Shown here: one piece after another, positions 10,550 through 19,876 of the stretch
How positions within the stretch are numbered: position 1 is the stretch's first letter
Layout of the letters: the number at the start of each line of letters is the position of its first letter
Assembly: GCA_044224215.1 (NCBI GenBank)
Contig: JBGAKX010000004.1
Span: 1-64,000 of the forward strand
Length of the DNA stretch: 64,000 nucleotides
Origin: DAOMFM01 sp035429825
GTDB lineage: Bacteria; Acidobacteriota; Blastocatellia; UBA7656; JADIYM01
Direction: 5' to 3'
The notes under the pieces: model-generated
What the model was told of the DNA's origin: nothing
Database searches by the model: none
Seen by the model: the letters and a program-made list of their open reading frames with translations, nothing else
Program-made: the position numbers and the translations under genes

Positions 10550-11299
10550 TCAACGTCCCCCGCTGCTCGTATCGCTCGATTGGACGGAAGCCCCGTTCTC
10601 GAGCAACTGCCCGTCCTCCAAATGAAACACCCTGTCGCAAAGAGCGGCCAGCCGTTCGTTGTGCGTAACGATGATAGAGGTCAGCCCTTCCGCGGCATGC
10701 ACGGATTGTAGCATGCCATGGATGGATTCCCCGGTTCGGTGATCGAGGTTTCCAGTCGGTTCGTCTGCAAGGAGCACACGCGGCTTGTGAACCAGCGCAC
10801 GGGCCAGTGCGACCCGTTGTGCCTCGCCGCCCGACAGCTCACCCGGACGGTGATCGAGCCTGCCGGCGAGACCAAGTCGTTCCAAGATGCCAACGGCGCG
10901 ATCTTTCGAATCGCGCCGGCTATCGCCGCTGATCAGCAGCGGCATCATCGTGTTCTCAAGAGCTGTGAATTCGGGAAGCAGGTGGTGGAACTGGAAGACA
11001 AACCCGATCTTCGTGTTCCGAAACCGCGCCAAGTCTACATCCCCCATTCTGGTGATGTCAAACTCGGCGACCGTGACGCTGCCGGACGTCGGGCGGTCCA
11101 AACCTCCCAGAATGTGAAGTAACGAAGACTTGCCCGCGCCGGACGGACCCACGATGGCGACCATCTCGCCCGTCCGAATCGTCAGCGCGAGGCCCTCGAA
11201 CACGTGCACCGCACGCTCGCCCGATCCGTAGACCTTGGTGAGCGCGTCCGTCGCGATCGCGATCGCGCCGACGGACGTGTTCGACGCGACGTTACTCAT
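10550..11299 (-). CDS. lolD: Lipoprotein-releasing ABC transporter ATPase LolD
   Basis: LolD powers release of outer-membrane lipoproteins from the inner membrane to LolA. The 249-residue protein has Walker A GPSGAGKS, the LolD-typical FQFHHLLPEFTALEN stretch, signature LSGGEAQR, Walker B VLLADEPTGNLD and the switch His in VTHNE. Its ATG overlaps the stop codon of the LolC/E-type permease by 8 bp (ATGAGTAA). The pair then runs directly into clpC. Related ATPases of the MacB/FtsE type are a possible alternative, but the partner permease and the FHHLLPEF motif favour LolD. Confidence 0.88.
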   Translation of the reverse strand: MSNVASNTSVGAIAIATDALTKVYGSGERAVHVFEGLALTIRTGEMVAIVGPSGAGKSSLLHILGGLDRPTSGSVTVAEFDITRMGDVDLARFRNTKIGFVFQFHHLLPEFTALENTMMPLLISGDSRRDSKDRAVGILERLGLAGRLDHRPGELSGGEAQRVALARALVHKPRVLLADEPTGNLDHRTGESIHGMLQSVHAAEGLTSIIVTHNERLAALCDRVFHLEDGQLLENGASVQSSDTSSGGR

Positions 11300-12536
11300 A
11301 CCTGAGCGCCTCGACGGGATCGAGCCGTGCTGCCGACCGCGCCGGATAGATCGTCGACAGGAGGCTGATCACGACCGTCGCAACCGCCACAACGGCGACG
11401 TCGAACGGCCGGACATGAAAGCTGACGTGGCTGATCGAATAGACGTCCGCAGGAAGCCGGATCACCTCGTATGCATTGAAATAGATAGCGAGACCGACGC
11501 CGAGGATCGAACCGACGATCGCGCCGACCACGCCGATGGCGAGACCCTGGTACACAAAGATCCTCAGGACCATCGCGTCGCTCGCGCCCATCGACTTCAG
11601 GATGCCGATGTCCGCGGTCTTCTCCATCACCATCATCGTGAGCAGCGTGATGATGTTGAGCGCGGCGATCGTTACGACGACGACCAGTACGATGAAGAAC
11701 CCGAGGCGCTCGAGCGCGAGCGCGGCGTAGAGCGGTTCGTTCAATTCCTGCCAGTCGCGTGTCGTGTAGTCGTCGCCGGCAACCGCCACGACCTCCTTGC
11801 CGATCTCCTTCACCGCATAGATGTCGTCGACCTGTATCTGCACGACCTGCACGACTTCGACGTTTCCGGTGAGCCGCGCGTCGGCATCGAGCGACACATA
11901 CGCCCACCGCGAGTCGTAGTCGTACAGACCCGACTCGAAGATCCCGACGACGCGAAAGTCTCGCGATCGCGGCACTATGATGTCGCCGAGCGCCTGCGGG
12001 CTCGGCGCGACGACCGTCGCAATGTCTCCGAGACGCAAGCCCGCTTCGGTGGCGAGCTCCCGGCCGACGACGAGCCCGTCGATCGGCTCGCCGTTTGCGC
12101 CGAGGCTCTGTTCTGCCAGGCGCGCCGGATCGCCCTCGACCGTCATCCGGTAGACCTCGTTCGAGCGGTCGCTCGTGGACGTGTCGACGCCCTTCAGGAT
12201 CGCGCCGGCGGCCGCCTCGCGGCCCTGGATCAGGACTGTCTGGTAGAGCGTCGGCGTCGCGCTGCGGACGCTTGGGACGGTTGAGACCCGCTTGATCAGC
12301 TCGCCTGCGTTGCGGATGGGAAGCCCGTCGCGGCGGACGACGTTCAGATGCGCGGTTCCGGCGAGGATCTTGGACTGCATGTCCTCGCGAAAGCCCGTCA
12401 TCAACGCCATGACGAGCACGAGCGCCGCGACACCGACGGCGACCGCTCCGACAGCGATCGCCGTGATGATCGAGAGCATGACCTGCTTGCGCCGCGACCG
12501 CAGGTAGCGGATCGCTACGAAAAGCTCAACTGGCAC
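11292..12536 (-). CDS. Lipoprotein-releasing system permease, LolC/LolE family
   Basis: This is the inner-membrane subunit that extracts lipoproteins with LolD. The 414-residue length fits LolC/LolE. It has an N-terminal membrane segment (residues about 20-48), a periplasmic MacB-PCD-like domain (about 50-270), and three C-terminal segments that end ARLDPVEALRYE, a family ending. There is only one permease gene, so it probably acts as a homodimer (LolF-like), as in bacteria that lack separate LolC and LolE. A second permease elsewhere cannot be excluded. Confidence 0.85.
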   Translation of the reverse strand: MPVELFVAIRYLRSRRKQVMLSIITAIAVGAVAVGVAALVLVMALMTGFREDMQSKILAGTAHLNVVRRDGLPIRNAGELIKRVSTVPSVRSATPTLYQTVLIQGREAAAGAILKGVDTSTSDRSNEVYRMTVEGDPARLAEQSLGANGEPIDGLVVGRELATEAGLRLGDIATVVAPSPQALGDIIVPRSRDFRVVGIFESGLYDYDSRWAYVSLDADARLTGNVEVVQVVQIQVDDIYAVKEIGKEVVAVAGDDYTTRDWQELNEPLYAALALERLGFFIVLVVVVTIAALNIITLLTMMVMEKTADIGILKSMGASDAMVLRIFVYQGLAIGVVGAIVGSILGVGLAIYFNAYEVIRLPADVYSISHVSFHVRPFDVAVVAVATVVISLLSTIYPARSAARLDPVEALRYE

Positions 12537-12617
12537 CGGGCAAGGATACCACTAGCCCTTCCGTACAATGCAGCACGGCGCGGGATGTCGCCCCGCGTCC
12601 GGCAGGGGCGAACCGGA

Positions 12618-13073
12618 CTACTCGGCCCGGCGCAACTCGGGGTGTTCGTTGAGGTTTCGCACGAACGCGACGTCGAGATCGGCGCTCGGGAAGAACATCG
12701 TCGACTCGGCGCGATCGATCGTTCGCGGCTCGATGCGCAGGTGGAGCAGCCGGTCGGCAAGCGACGCCTTCACGAACGAGAGGAACGACGGGTCGATCTC
12801 GGCGAGAAACGCCTGGAACGTCGCCGCGTGCTTTGTCGCCACGAGCTTCGGATCCACGGTGACCGACGTGTAACTCCGCGAGTCGCCGTCCTCGTAAACG
12901 AGCGTGACCGAGACCCTGCCGGTCGTCGTGTCGGGCAGCGCGACGAACTGCAGCCGCTGGTTGCCCTCCTGGTATGAATCGAGCTCGGGGATGGCCGCGG
13001 GACGAGCATTGGCGATCGTCGAGACGCCAAGCGTCGCAATCACGAGTGCAAAAACAAATGCCAGATTCTTCAC
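12618..13073 (-). CDS. Secreted protein of unknown function
   Basis: I do not recognise this family. Starting from the GTG at 13073 the protein is 151 residues with a clear signal peptide (VKNLAFVFALVIATLGVSTI, cleavage near ANA-RP), then a small mixed domain. It contains RLQFVALPDTTTGRVSVTLV and VDPKLVATKHAATFQAFLAE and has no cysteine or metal motif. An upstream ATG at 13256 would add 61 unconserved residues that overlap the divergent hydrolase, so I rejected it. It is divergent from the serine hydrolase gene (175 bp apart) and could share its regulatory region. Periplasmic location is inferred. Confidence 0.6.
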   Translation of the reverse strand: MKNLAFVFALVIATLGVSTIANARPAAIPELDSYQEGNQRLQFVALPDTTTGRVSVTLVYEDGDSRSYTSVTVDPKLVATKHAATFQAFLAEIDPSFLSFVKASLADRLLHLRIEPRTIDRAESTMFFPSADLDVAFVRNLNEHPELRRAE

Positions 13074-13247
13074 GATGTAGTGCCTTGAGGTGGTATGAGT
13101 TCTTCCGCGTGTCGGTGGAAGACGCGCTTTATACACGACGAGCCGCCAATTGCGGTCATTGTGAAATTGTTGCGGAGCGGCCGCCGAACTCCGTGTTTGC
13201 TGCAACCCATTGAAACTGAACGGCTCGACCGCTCGTAAACAACCGGC

Positions 13248-15680
13248 ATGAAGCACATCACGCGTCTTTTCCTCGTCGCACTCGCGGCGGTTGTTGCCGC
13301 CGCACCCGTCCCTGGAATGCCGCTCCAGACGGCAGCCGCGCAGCCCGCGTCACAGGCGCCCGATCTTGCAACGCGACTCGCCGCGATCGAGAAGGCGATC
13401 GACGCCAAGCGGATCGAGTTGGGGATTCCCGGCGCGTCGCTCGTCATCGTCAAGGACGACAAGGTGGTCTTCCAGAAGGGCTTCGGGTTGCGGGACGTCG
13501 ACCGGAAGCTGCCCGTGACGACCGACACGCTGTTTGCCATCGGCTCGTCGACCAAGGCGTTCACTGCGATGTCGGTGGTGATGGCCGCCGACGATGGCAA
13601 GCTCTCGCTCGACGACTCGCCCTCCAAGTACCTGCCGTACTTCACGATGGCTGATCCGGACGCCGCACAGAAGATCACGATTCGCGACCTGCTGTGCCAC
13701 CGGTCGGGTCTGAACCGGACCGATCTCGCATGGGTCAGCGGGCAGCTCAACCGCGAAGAGATCATTCGCGTCGCTGGAAAGGCGAAGCCGACGGCGAAGC
13801 TCGGCGAGAAGTTTCAATACCAGAACGTCATGTTCATCGCGGCGGGCGAGATCGCAGCCAAGGTGGAAGGCACGAGCTACGAAGAGCTTATCGCGCGACG
13901 GATCTTCAAGCCGCTCGGGATGACCTCGTCGACGCTGTTCGTGAAGGAGATGCAGTCGCGGCCGGACCATTCGCTCGGTTACGAGTACAACTTTTCGACG
14001 AAGACGACGCGCGAGCTCCCGACGCGCGTGCTGCAGGCAGTCGCTCCGGCGGGCGCGATCAACTCGAATGCTAAGGACATGGCCCAGTGGCTGCGTGTGA
14101 TGCTGGGTGGCGGCGTGTTCGATGGCAAGCGGCTGGTGTCGGAGGCGGGCTACGCACAGCTCATTTCAAAGCAGATGGAGGTCACGCCGACCGTTGGCTA
14201 CGGGCTCGGCTGGTTTCTGAGGACGTGGAACGGGCACAAGATCGTCGAGCACGGCGGCAACATCGACGGGTTCAACGCGGCTGTCGCGATGATGCCGGAC
14301 GAACACGTCGGGTTCGTGTTACTGACGAATGTCACGGCGTCGTCGATCGGCGAGTTTGCGATGGCGACCGTGTGGAAGAACCTGGTCGGCACGCCGGATT
14401 CGGCCGCTGCCTCCGACGTCGCGGGTGCCGGCGGCGAGACGGTCGATCCGCAGCTCGAGGCTGGAACATACCTGTTTCGCGAAGCCGGTCTCGAGATGAG
14501 CATCACGTTCTCTGAGGGCAAGCTGACGATGACCGTTCCGGGGCAGCCGCCGTATCCGCTCGAACGGGTTTCGGGCAGGAGGTACAAGCTCGGTCTCCCC
14601 GCGCCCGAAGGGTTCTTTGCGACGTTCCGGCCCATCAAGGACAAGCCGGGAGAGACGGAGATCTATCTCGAACAGCCGCAGGGCAACTATGTGCTTCCGC
14701 GAAAGGCCGGGGAACAGGCCGCCGCACCAAAGGGTGAGATTTTTGACGAACTGACGGGCGTCTACGACGCCGAAGGCGCACAGGCCAAGGTTGAGATCTC
14801 CACCGCGAGCGGCAGTTCCGCGCTCGTCGTGCCGGGCCAACCTGCGTACCCGCTGAAACTGAAGGCAAAGGACGCGTATGTCTTTGTCGGGCTGCCCGAT
14901 ACCTACGAGCTCACCGTCAAGCGTGCTGCCGACGGCGCCGTGACCGGCTTTGCGCTGAAACAGCCAAACGGCACGTTCAACTTCACACGCGCCAAGGAGG
15001 CGGTGGTCGATCTGTCGGTCGACGAATTGTGGAAGCGGATCGTCGACGCCGCGGGCGGCGAGGCCGCGATCAGGAAGTATGCGTCATCGGCTTCCGAGAT
15101 CGAGGTGGACCTCGTCAACCAGGGCGTGACCGGTACGGGAACGACATGGGCAAAGGCGCCGGCGGCAACCGCCACGTCGATCACGCTGACGGCGTTCGGC
15201 AAGACGATCGGAACGGTGCGCACCTATTTTGACGGCGCGGCTGGCGGCGAGGAGATTTCGTTCGCGCCGACGCAGACGTATTCGGGCCGACGGCTCGAAG
15301 ACGAGCGGATCGGCGCGACCTACTTCGAGATCCTGAACTGGAAGACGCTGTACAAGTCGGTGGTGATTCGCGGGAAGCAGAAGCTCGGCGACGAGGAGGC
15401 GTATGTCGTCGTCAAGACGCCCGAAAAGGCGAATCCGGTCACGGACTACTACTCGACAAAGGACTTTCGGTTACTTCGGCGCGATTCGATCGTGTGGAGC
15501 GACACCGCGAACACGGGGCTGCCAAGCACGTCGACGATGTCGGACTACCGGCAGGTCGAGGGCGTGTGGGTGCCGTTCATGATCACGACGAACAACATCG
15601 CGAACGGCGACATCGTGGTCCGGGTGAAGTCCATCAAGTTAGGCGCCGCGATCGACGATGCGGTGTTTCGGGCGAAGTGA
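13248..15680 (+). CDS. Beta-lactamase-like serine hydrolase with DUF3471-like repeats and LolA-like C-terminal domain
   Basis: The N-terminal domain (residues about 40-380) is a class C beta-lactamase/penicillin-binding fold. Ser100 and Lys103 form SSTK, Tyr191-Gln-Asn193 is the YxN motif, and His335-Gly-Gly replaces KTG. Two similar beta-rich segments of about 80 residues follow (about 400-580, each with a VPGQPxYPL motif), like DUF3471. The last 220 residues resemble lipoprotein-sorting/LolA-like beta sheets. A signal peptide (about 1-32) points to the periplasm or cell surface. Such proteins in Acidobacteria are usually esterases, D-amino acid peptidases or of unknown substrate. True beta-lactamase activity is doubtful because it is 810 residues and has the HGG form. 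Confidence 0.8.
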   Translation: MKHITRLFLVALAAVVAAAPVPGMPLQTAAAQPASQAPDLATRLAAIEKAIDAKRIELGIPGASLVIVKDDKVVFQKGFGLRDVDRKLPVTTDTLFAIGSSTKAFTAMSVVMAADDGKLSLDDSPSKYLPYFTMADPDAAQKITIRDLLCHRSGLNRTDLAWVSGQLNREEIIRVAGKAKPTAKLGEKFQYQNVMFIAAGEIAAKVEGTSYEELIARRIFKPLGMTSSTLFVKEMQSRPDHSLGYEYNFSTKTTRELPTRVLQAVAPAGAINSNAKDMAQWLRVMLGGGVFDGKRLVSEAGYAQLISKQMEVTPTVGYGLGWFLRTWNGHKIVEHGGNIDGFNAAVAMMPDEHVGFVLLTNVTASSIGEFAMATVWKNLVGTPDSAAASDVAGAGGETVDPQLEAGTYLFREAGLEMSITFSEGKLTMTVPGQPPYPLERVSGRRYKLGLPAPEGFFATFRPIKDKPGETEIYLEQPQGNYVLPRKAGEQAAAPKGEIFDELTGVYDAEGAQAKVEISTASGSSALVVPGQPAYPLKLKAKDAYVFVGLPDTYELTVKRAADGAVTGFALKQPNGTFNFTRAKEAVVDLSVDELWKRIVDAAGGEAAIRKYASSASEIEVDLVNQGVTGTGTTWAKAPAATATSITLTAFGKTIGTVRTYFDGAAGGEEISFAPTQTYSGRRLEDERIGATYFEILNWKTLYKSVVIRGKQKLGDEEAYVVVKTPEKANPVTDYYSTKDFRLLRRDSIVWSDTANTGLPSTSTMSDYRQVEGVWVPFMITTNNIANGDIVVRVKSIKLGAAIDDAVFRAK

Positions 15681-15684
15681 AGAC

Positions 15685-15725
15685 GGGCCGCAGATTACGC
15701 AGATCAAGCGGATGAACGCGAATCT
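15685..15725. repeat. Repeat family C, copy 2 (inverted)
   Basis: GGGCCGCAGATTACGCAGAT and the following AAGCGGATGAACGCG match, in reverse complement, the unit at 8074-8112. It starts 4 bp after the serine hydrolase stop codon and lies within the 114-bp gap before the DapA-like gene. It carries no coding sequence. Confidence 0.65.
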
Positions 15726-15794
15726 GATCGAGCTGGCGCGGAGACGGTTTGGCCCTCTGATAAACTTTGGCCCGTCGCGGCCGTAGAAGGGAGC

Positions 15795-16697
15795 GTGTCT
15801 GAGCGCGTGGAACGTGGGTGCACCATCGTCGTCGCAGCGCCGACGCCGTTCATGGCGAACGGCGCCGCCGATCTTGCGGGCCTGAAGTCCAACATCGCCC
15901 GCTGGGTCGAGGCCGGTGTCGACGGCGTGCTCGTTCTCGGCTCCACGGGAGAAGCGATCCATCTCGACGACTCCGAATCCGACCAGGTCATCGCGGCCGC
16001 GCGCGAGGCGCTCCCGGCCGATCGTGAGCTGTATGTCGGGACGGGCCGGTCGACAACCACGGCGACGATTCGTCAGTCGCTTCGTGCTGCCGAGCTCGGC
16101 GCGGACATCGCGCTCGTGCTCACGCCTCATTACTACAAGCAGGACATGACGGACGCGGCACTCGGCCGCTTCTACACGGCGGTCGCCAACTCGTCGCGTG
16201 TTCCCGTCTATCTCTACAGCATGCCGGCGCTTACGGGCGTGTCGATCTCGGCCGGTCTCGCCGCCCAGCTTTCAAGCCATGCACGCATCGCCGGGTTGAA
16301 GGACAGCTCCGGAGACGTCGCCGGGCTGTTCGAGCGCGTGGAGGCGTGCCCGTCCGAATTCCGCATCGTCAGCGGAAGCGCTCGTGCCGTCTATCCCGCG
16401 CTCGCGGCGGGTGTTCGCGGCTCGATCCTCGCGATCGCGTGCGTCGCGCCTGAGATCGCCGTCGAGGCGCATCGCACCTGGGCGCACGGCGACGCCGATG
16501 CCTCGCGCCGCGCATCGGCAACGCTCGCGCGGCTGTCGGCCAGGCTCTCGCCCCTTGGAATACCAGGGCTCAAGGCGGCGATGACTGTTCGGGGATATGC
16601 TGGCGGCATCTGCCGTCAACCGTTATCGTTCGATTTCAAGGCGATGCGCGATGTCGAGAGCGCCCTCGCCGAGGCCGGGCTCAGCGACCGTTCGTAA
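15795..16697 (+). CDS. Dihydrodipicolinate synthase (DapA) family lyase
   Basis: DapA-family enzymes are class I aldolases that form a Schiff base. In this 300-residue TIM barrel I see GSTGE (49-53, usual GTTGE), Tyr141 in YLYSMP and Schiff-base Lys169 in GLKDSSGD, so catalysis is probably intact. The GTG at 15795 is preceded by GAAGGGAG. The gene lies 4 bp before bshC. The family covers DapA, N-acetylneuraminate lyase, KDG aldolase and 4-hydroxy-2-oxoglutarate aldolase. The general sequence does not decide which, and no other lysine gene is nearby, so I would not call it dapA. HOGA/KDG-type activity is equally likely. Confidence 0.8.
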   Translation: MSERVERGCTIVVAAPTPFMANGAADLAGLKSNIARWVEAGVDGVLVLGSTGEAIHLDDSESDQVIAAAREALPADRELYVGTGRSTTTATIRQSLRAAELGADIALVLTPHYYKQDMTDAALGRFYTAVANSSRVPVYLYSMPALTGVSISAGLAAQLSSHARIAGLKDSSGDVAGLFERVEACPSEFRIVSGSARAVYPALAAGVRGSILAIACVAPEIAVEAHRTWAHGDADASRRASATLARLSARLSPLGIPGLKAAMTVRGYAGGICRQPLSFDFKAMRDVESALAEAGLSDRS

Positions 16698-16701
16698 TCC
16701 T

Positions 16702-18405
16702 ATGACCACACCCACCGCAGGTTCGCCGGTCCAGCGGTTGCGGTCCGTGCCGTTCACGGCCGTGCCGCGCATGAGCGCGCTGTTTCGTGATTATCTCTAT
16801 GCGCCGGAACGGGTTGCGTCTTTCTACGACCATCCGTGGACCGGCGTCGACGGGCTGCGCGCGCTGGCGCCGAAGATCGCCGCGGCAGCGCTCCAGCGCG
16901 ACCGGGTAGCCGACGTGCTCGCCGGGCAGAACCGCCGGTACGGCTCGTCCGTGCTTGCGCTCGAGCACGTCGAGATGCTGCGCCACCCCGAAAGTGTCGC
17001 GGTCGTCACCGGCCAGCAGGCCGGATTGTTCGGCGGACCGTTGTTCACGATCTACAAGGCGCTCTCGGCGATACAGCTTGCCGCGCAGCTGCGCGAGCAG
17101 GGAACGCGCGCGGTCCCTGTGTTCTGGATCGCAAGCGAAGACCACGACTTTGAGGAGGTCAACCACGTCACGGTCGCGTCGCGCACGGGCCAGCTTGCGA
17201 CCGTCCGGGTGGAACCGTGCGGCTACGCCCCCGATCAGCCTGTCGGAAACGTGGCACTGTGCGCCGAGATCGGCGAGAAGATCGACGAGTTCTTTGCCTC
17301 GCTGCCATCGACGGTCTTTTCGGAGCAGTTGCGCGCGGACCTCGCGGCGTCGTATGCGCCGAATGTCGGCTTTGCCGAAGGATTCGCGCGGTTGATGGCC
17401 AGGCTGTTCGCTCCGTTCGGCGTCGTTCTCCTCGATCCGCTGGATCCCGACCTGAAGGCGCTCGCGTCGCCGACGTATGCGGCGGCGATCAGGCGCTCGC
17501 CGGAGATCGCGGACGCGCTCGTCGCGCGCAGTCGCGAGCTCGTTGAATCGGGCTACCACGCACAGGTCCACACGGCGCCCGACATGGTCTCGCTCTTCAT
17601 CATGGAGGACGAGCGGCGGCGCGCGATGATCCGTCGTGACGGGCGATTCGAGCTCAAGACGGGCGAGCGGTCGTATTCGACCGACGACCTGCTCCAGTTT
17701 GCCGAGGACTGTCCGGGCTGTCTGAGCCCCAACGTGACGCTGCGCCCCGCGGTTCAGGACACGCTGCTGCCGACGGTCGCGTATGTTGGAGGTCCCGCGG
17801 AGGTTGCGTACTTTGCGCAGCTCCAGCCCGTCTACCATCTCGTCGACCGGCCGATGCCGGTCATCGTGCCGCGTGCGAGCGCGACGATCGTCGACCGCGA
17901 AAGCGCCAAGACGCTCGACCGGTTCCGGATCGGGTTTGAAGAGCTGTTCGAGGACGACGACGTCGTCATCCGGAAGATCGTCGAGCGTTCGGTCGACGAA
18001 TCCACGGCCCACCTCTTTGACCGGACGGAGGGCGAGCTGCAGGCAAACCTGGAGCAGCTGCAGACCGCGCTCGCCGGTGTCGACGCGACACTGGTCAAGT
18101 CGCTCGAGCTCAGCCGCCGGAAGATGCTCTATCAGCTAGGAAAGCTCCGGACGAAGTTTGTCCACCGTGCCGCGGAGCACGACGCCGCGATCCGTGGACG
18201 CCTCGGGAGCCTGCAGGCGCACGTGCACCCGAATCACGGCCTGCAGGAGCGCAGCCTGAATGCATACACGTACCTCGTCATGACGGGGTATCGGCTGGTG
18301 GAGGATCTCGCGATGGCGGTCGATTCGGAACTGCGCGACCACCAGATCCTCGATCTGGGCGGCATCTCGTCACAGGTCTTCACCGCGTCGGACGATGGAC
18401 GGTAG
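16702..18405 (+). CDS. bshC: Putative cysteine ligase BshC (bacillithiol synthesis)
   Basis: BshC is thought to add cysteine to glucosaminyl-malate in the last step of bacillithiol synthesis. The 567-residue protein is close to the Bacillus length (539). It has the family blocks VVTGQQAGLFGGPLFTIYKA and FWIASEDHDFEEVNH, and a C-terminal coiled coil (about 455-520). The start at 16702 is 4 bp after the DapA-like gene; a longer reading from 16597 would overlap that gene and lacks family similarity. BshA and BshB are not in the window. If they occur elsewhere, the organism makes bacillithiol as its main thiol. Confidence 0.88.
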   Translation: MTTPTAGSPVQRLRSVPFTAVPRMSALFRDYLYAPERVASFYDHPWTGVDGLRALAPKIAAAALQRDRVADVLAGQNRRYGSSVLALEHVEMLRHPESVAVVTGQQAGLFGGPLFTIYKALSAIQLAAQLREQGTRAVPVFWIASEDHDFEEVNHVTVASRTGQLATVRVEPCGYAPDQPVGNVALCAEIGEKIDEFFASLPSTVFSEQLRADLAASYAPNVGFAEGFARLMARLFAPFGVVLLDPLDPDLKALASPTYAAAIRRSPEIADALVARSRELVESGYHAQVHTAPDMVSLFIMEDERRRAMIRRDGRFELKTGERSYSTDDLLQFAEDCPGCLSPNVTLRPAVQDTLLPTVAYVGGPAEVAYFAQLQPVYHLVDRPMPVIVPRASATIVDRESAKTLDRFRIGFEELFEDDDVVIRKIVERSVDESTAHLFDRTEGELQANLEQLQTALAGVDATLVKSLELSRRKMLYQLGKLRTKFVHRAAEHDAAIRGRLGSLQAHVHPNHGLQERSLNAYTYLVMTGYRLVEDLAMAVDSELRDHQILDLGGISSQVFTASDDGR

Positions 18406-18814
18406 CCAGAGCGCTCGAACGCGGGCGGCTTCGCACCTTGCAGTCGTCGCGGCGTTCGGCGCGACGGGTCTCGTCGCCGGCGTCACGGTCAAGCCGCTGT
18501 ACGACTACGCGTGGTCCCATCCGATGGTGATGCTGACCGGCGAGCTCCTGCTGCTGGGCGTATTTGCGGCGTCGTTGCGATATCGGGCGCTCCGGTGGCC
18601 CGCCGAGTGCGCGTTCTGGGTATTCGCAGGGATGACCGCGGGCCCGCTCGTGTACCGGGCCGCCGACGAGCTTCACGGACTTGCGACGGCGTGCGCCGTG
18701 CTGGGCGGCGCGCTGGTTCTGTCGGTGCTCGCGGTTCGCCGGCTGCCTGGGTCGAGGGCCGATGCCGGCGGGCCAGGCGAAGATGACGCCACGACCCCAC
18801 AAGTCGATTGTTGA
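18395..18814 (+). CDS. Small integral membrane protein of unknown function
   Basis: The 139-residue protein has three or four predicted membrane segments (about 12-34, 43-62, 66-88, 92-114) and a hydrophilic Asp/Gly-rich tail. Its ATG overlaps the end of bshC by 11 bp, which implies translational coupling. I know no function. The end of the gene contains the -35 box of the next transcription unit. The reading frame is supported by position and hydrophobic pattern only. Confidence 0.55.
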   Translation: MDGSQSARTRAASHLAVVAAFGATGLVAGVTVKPLYDYAWSHPMVMLTGELLLLGVFAASLRYRALRWPAECAFWVFAGMTAGPLVYRAADELHGLATACAVLGGALVLSVLAVRRLPGSRADAGGPGEDDATTPQVDC

Positions 18815-18839
18815 CAACGGCTAGACCGGGTCTTAGACT
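18811..18839 (+). promoter_or_regulatory. Sigma-70-like promoter for the transglycosylase/amidase unit
   Basis: TTGACA at 18811-18816 is a perfect -35 box. After exactly 17 nt comes TAGACT at 18834-18839, 4 of 6 matches to TATAAT. The -35 box overlaps the stop codon of the upstream membrane protein gene. The leader downstream carries the direct repeat GTCCCGGTTT at 18841-18850 and 18868-18877, which might be an operator. Confidence 0.6.
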
Positions 18840-18951
18840 TGTCCCGGTTTCTGACAATCCCGCGGTCGTCCCGGTTTGCTCGCATCCGCACGAGGGTGAC
18901 GTGCTGCCGGGGTTTCGCTGCGCGGAAAGCAGCTACAGTGGAGGTTCCGTG

Positions 18952-19815
18952 GTGCGTCGTCTTCTGATTGCCGTGGCGATGTGTGCGTGCTGTCTTGCCG
19001 CGGGCGAGGCACGCGCCCAGTCAGCGTCGCCGTCGGCCGTCCAGGGGCAGATGGAAGCCACCGGAACCACCGAGGTCGACGTCGCGCCGGTTCCTCAGAC
19101 CGACCAGGATTCGAACGGGGACGACGCGCCAGCCGTGTTCGAGCAGATCAACGATGCGCGTCCGGCGGACCCCGCTCCGGAGGACGCTTCGCGCCTGAAC
19201 GCGAACGGGGTTGATCCCCGATTTGCGGTCGAGACGCTGACGAATGCCGTCCTGAGTGCGAATGGCGCCGTATGGGACCCGACGCTTGGCGGGCTGACGA
19301 CGGGCGATCCGGTGATCGATCGCTACATCATCGAAGCCGGACAGCGCCACGGTGTCGATCCGAAACTCGTCCACGCGGTGATGAACCAGGAATCGAGGTT
19401 CAAGAAGAACGCCGTGTCGCCAAAGGGCGCGAGCGGCTACATGCAGCTCATGCCGGGGACCGCGAAGCGGTTTGGCGTGACGGACATCTTCGACCCCAAG
19501 CAGAACATCGACGCGGGCACGCGCTACCTGAGGTTCCTGCTGGACCTTTTCAACAACAACGTCGAGCTTGCGCTTGCGGCGTACAACGCCGGCGAGTACC
19601 GCGTGATCCGCGAGGGGTATCGCGTGCCGCAGATTCGCGAGACGCAGAACTACGTCGCGTCGATTACTTCGCGGTACTACGGAAAGACGAAACGGAAGTA
19701 CCTCGTGACGTATGGAAAGTCGTCGATGGACGACCGCGAGCGCGACGAAATCCGCGTGCAGGCACAATCGACGTACGACGACCGCGGGACCGAGGTCTTC
19801 TCGAACAACTTCTAG
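18952..19815 (+). CDS. Lytic transglycosylase (SLT domain), periplasmic
   Basis: Lytic transglycosylases cleave the MurNAc-GlcNAc bond of peptidoglycan to form 1,6-anhydro ends. The 287-residue protein has a signal peptide (VRRLLIAVAMCACCLAAGEA), a low-complexity acidic linker (about 25-90) and a C-terminal SLT domain. The domain has catalytic Glu147 in NQESRF, followed by SPKGASGYMQLMP and LALAAYNAGEYRV. GGAGG lies 7 nt before the GTG at 18952; an alternative GTG is at 18949. The amidase gene follows, so the pair probably acts in cell-wall remodelling or daughter-cell separation. The Cys in the signal region lack a lipobox. Confidence 0.85.
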   Translation: MRRLLIAVAMCACCLAAGEARAQSASPSAVQGQMEATGTTEVDVAPVPQTDQDSNGDDAPAVFEQINDARPADPAPEDASRLNANGVDPRFAVETLTNAVLSANGAVWDPTLGGLTTGDPVIDRYIIEAGQRHGVDPKLVHAVMNQESRFKKNAVSPKGASGYMQLMPGTAKRFGVTDIFDPKQNIDAGTRYLRFLLDLFNNNVELALAAYNAGEYRVIREGYRVPQIRETQNYVASITSRYYGKTKRKYLVTYGKSSMDDRERDEIRVQAQSTYDDRGTEVFSNNF

Positions 19816-19876
19816 CTCGTTGCCGGACTTCGAATCCGGCGTTGCACACTGTCCGCCCCCTGTCGGAGTCATCTGT

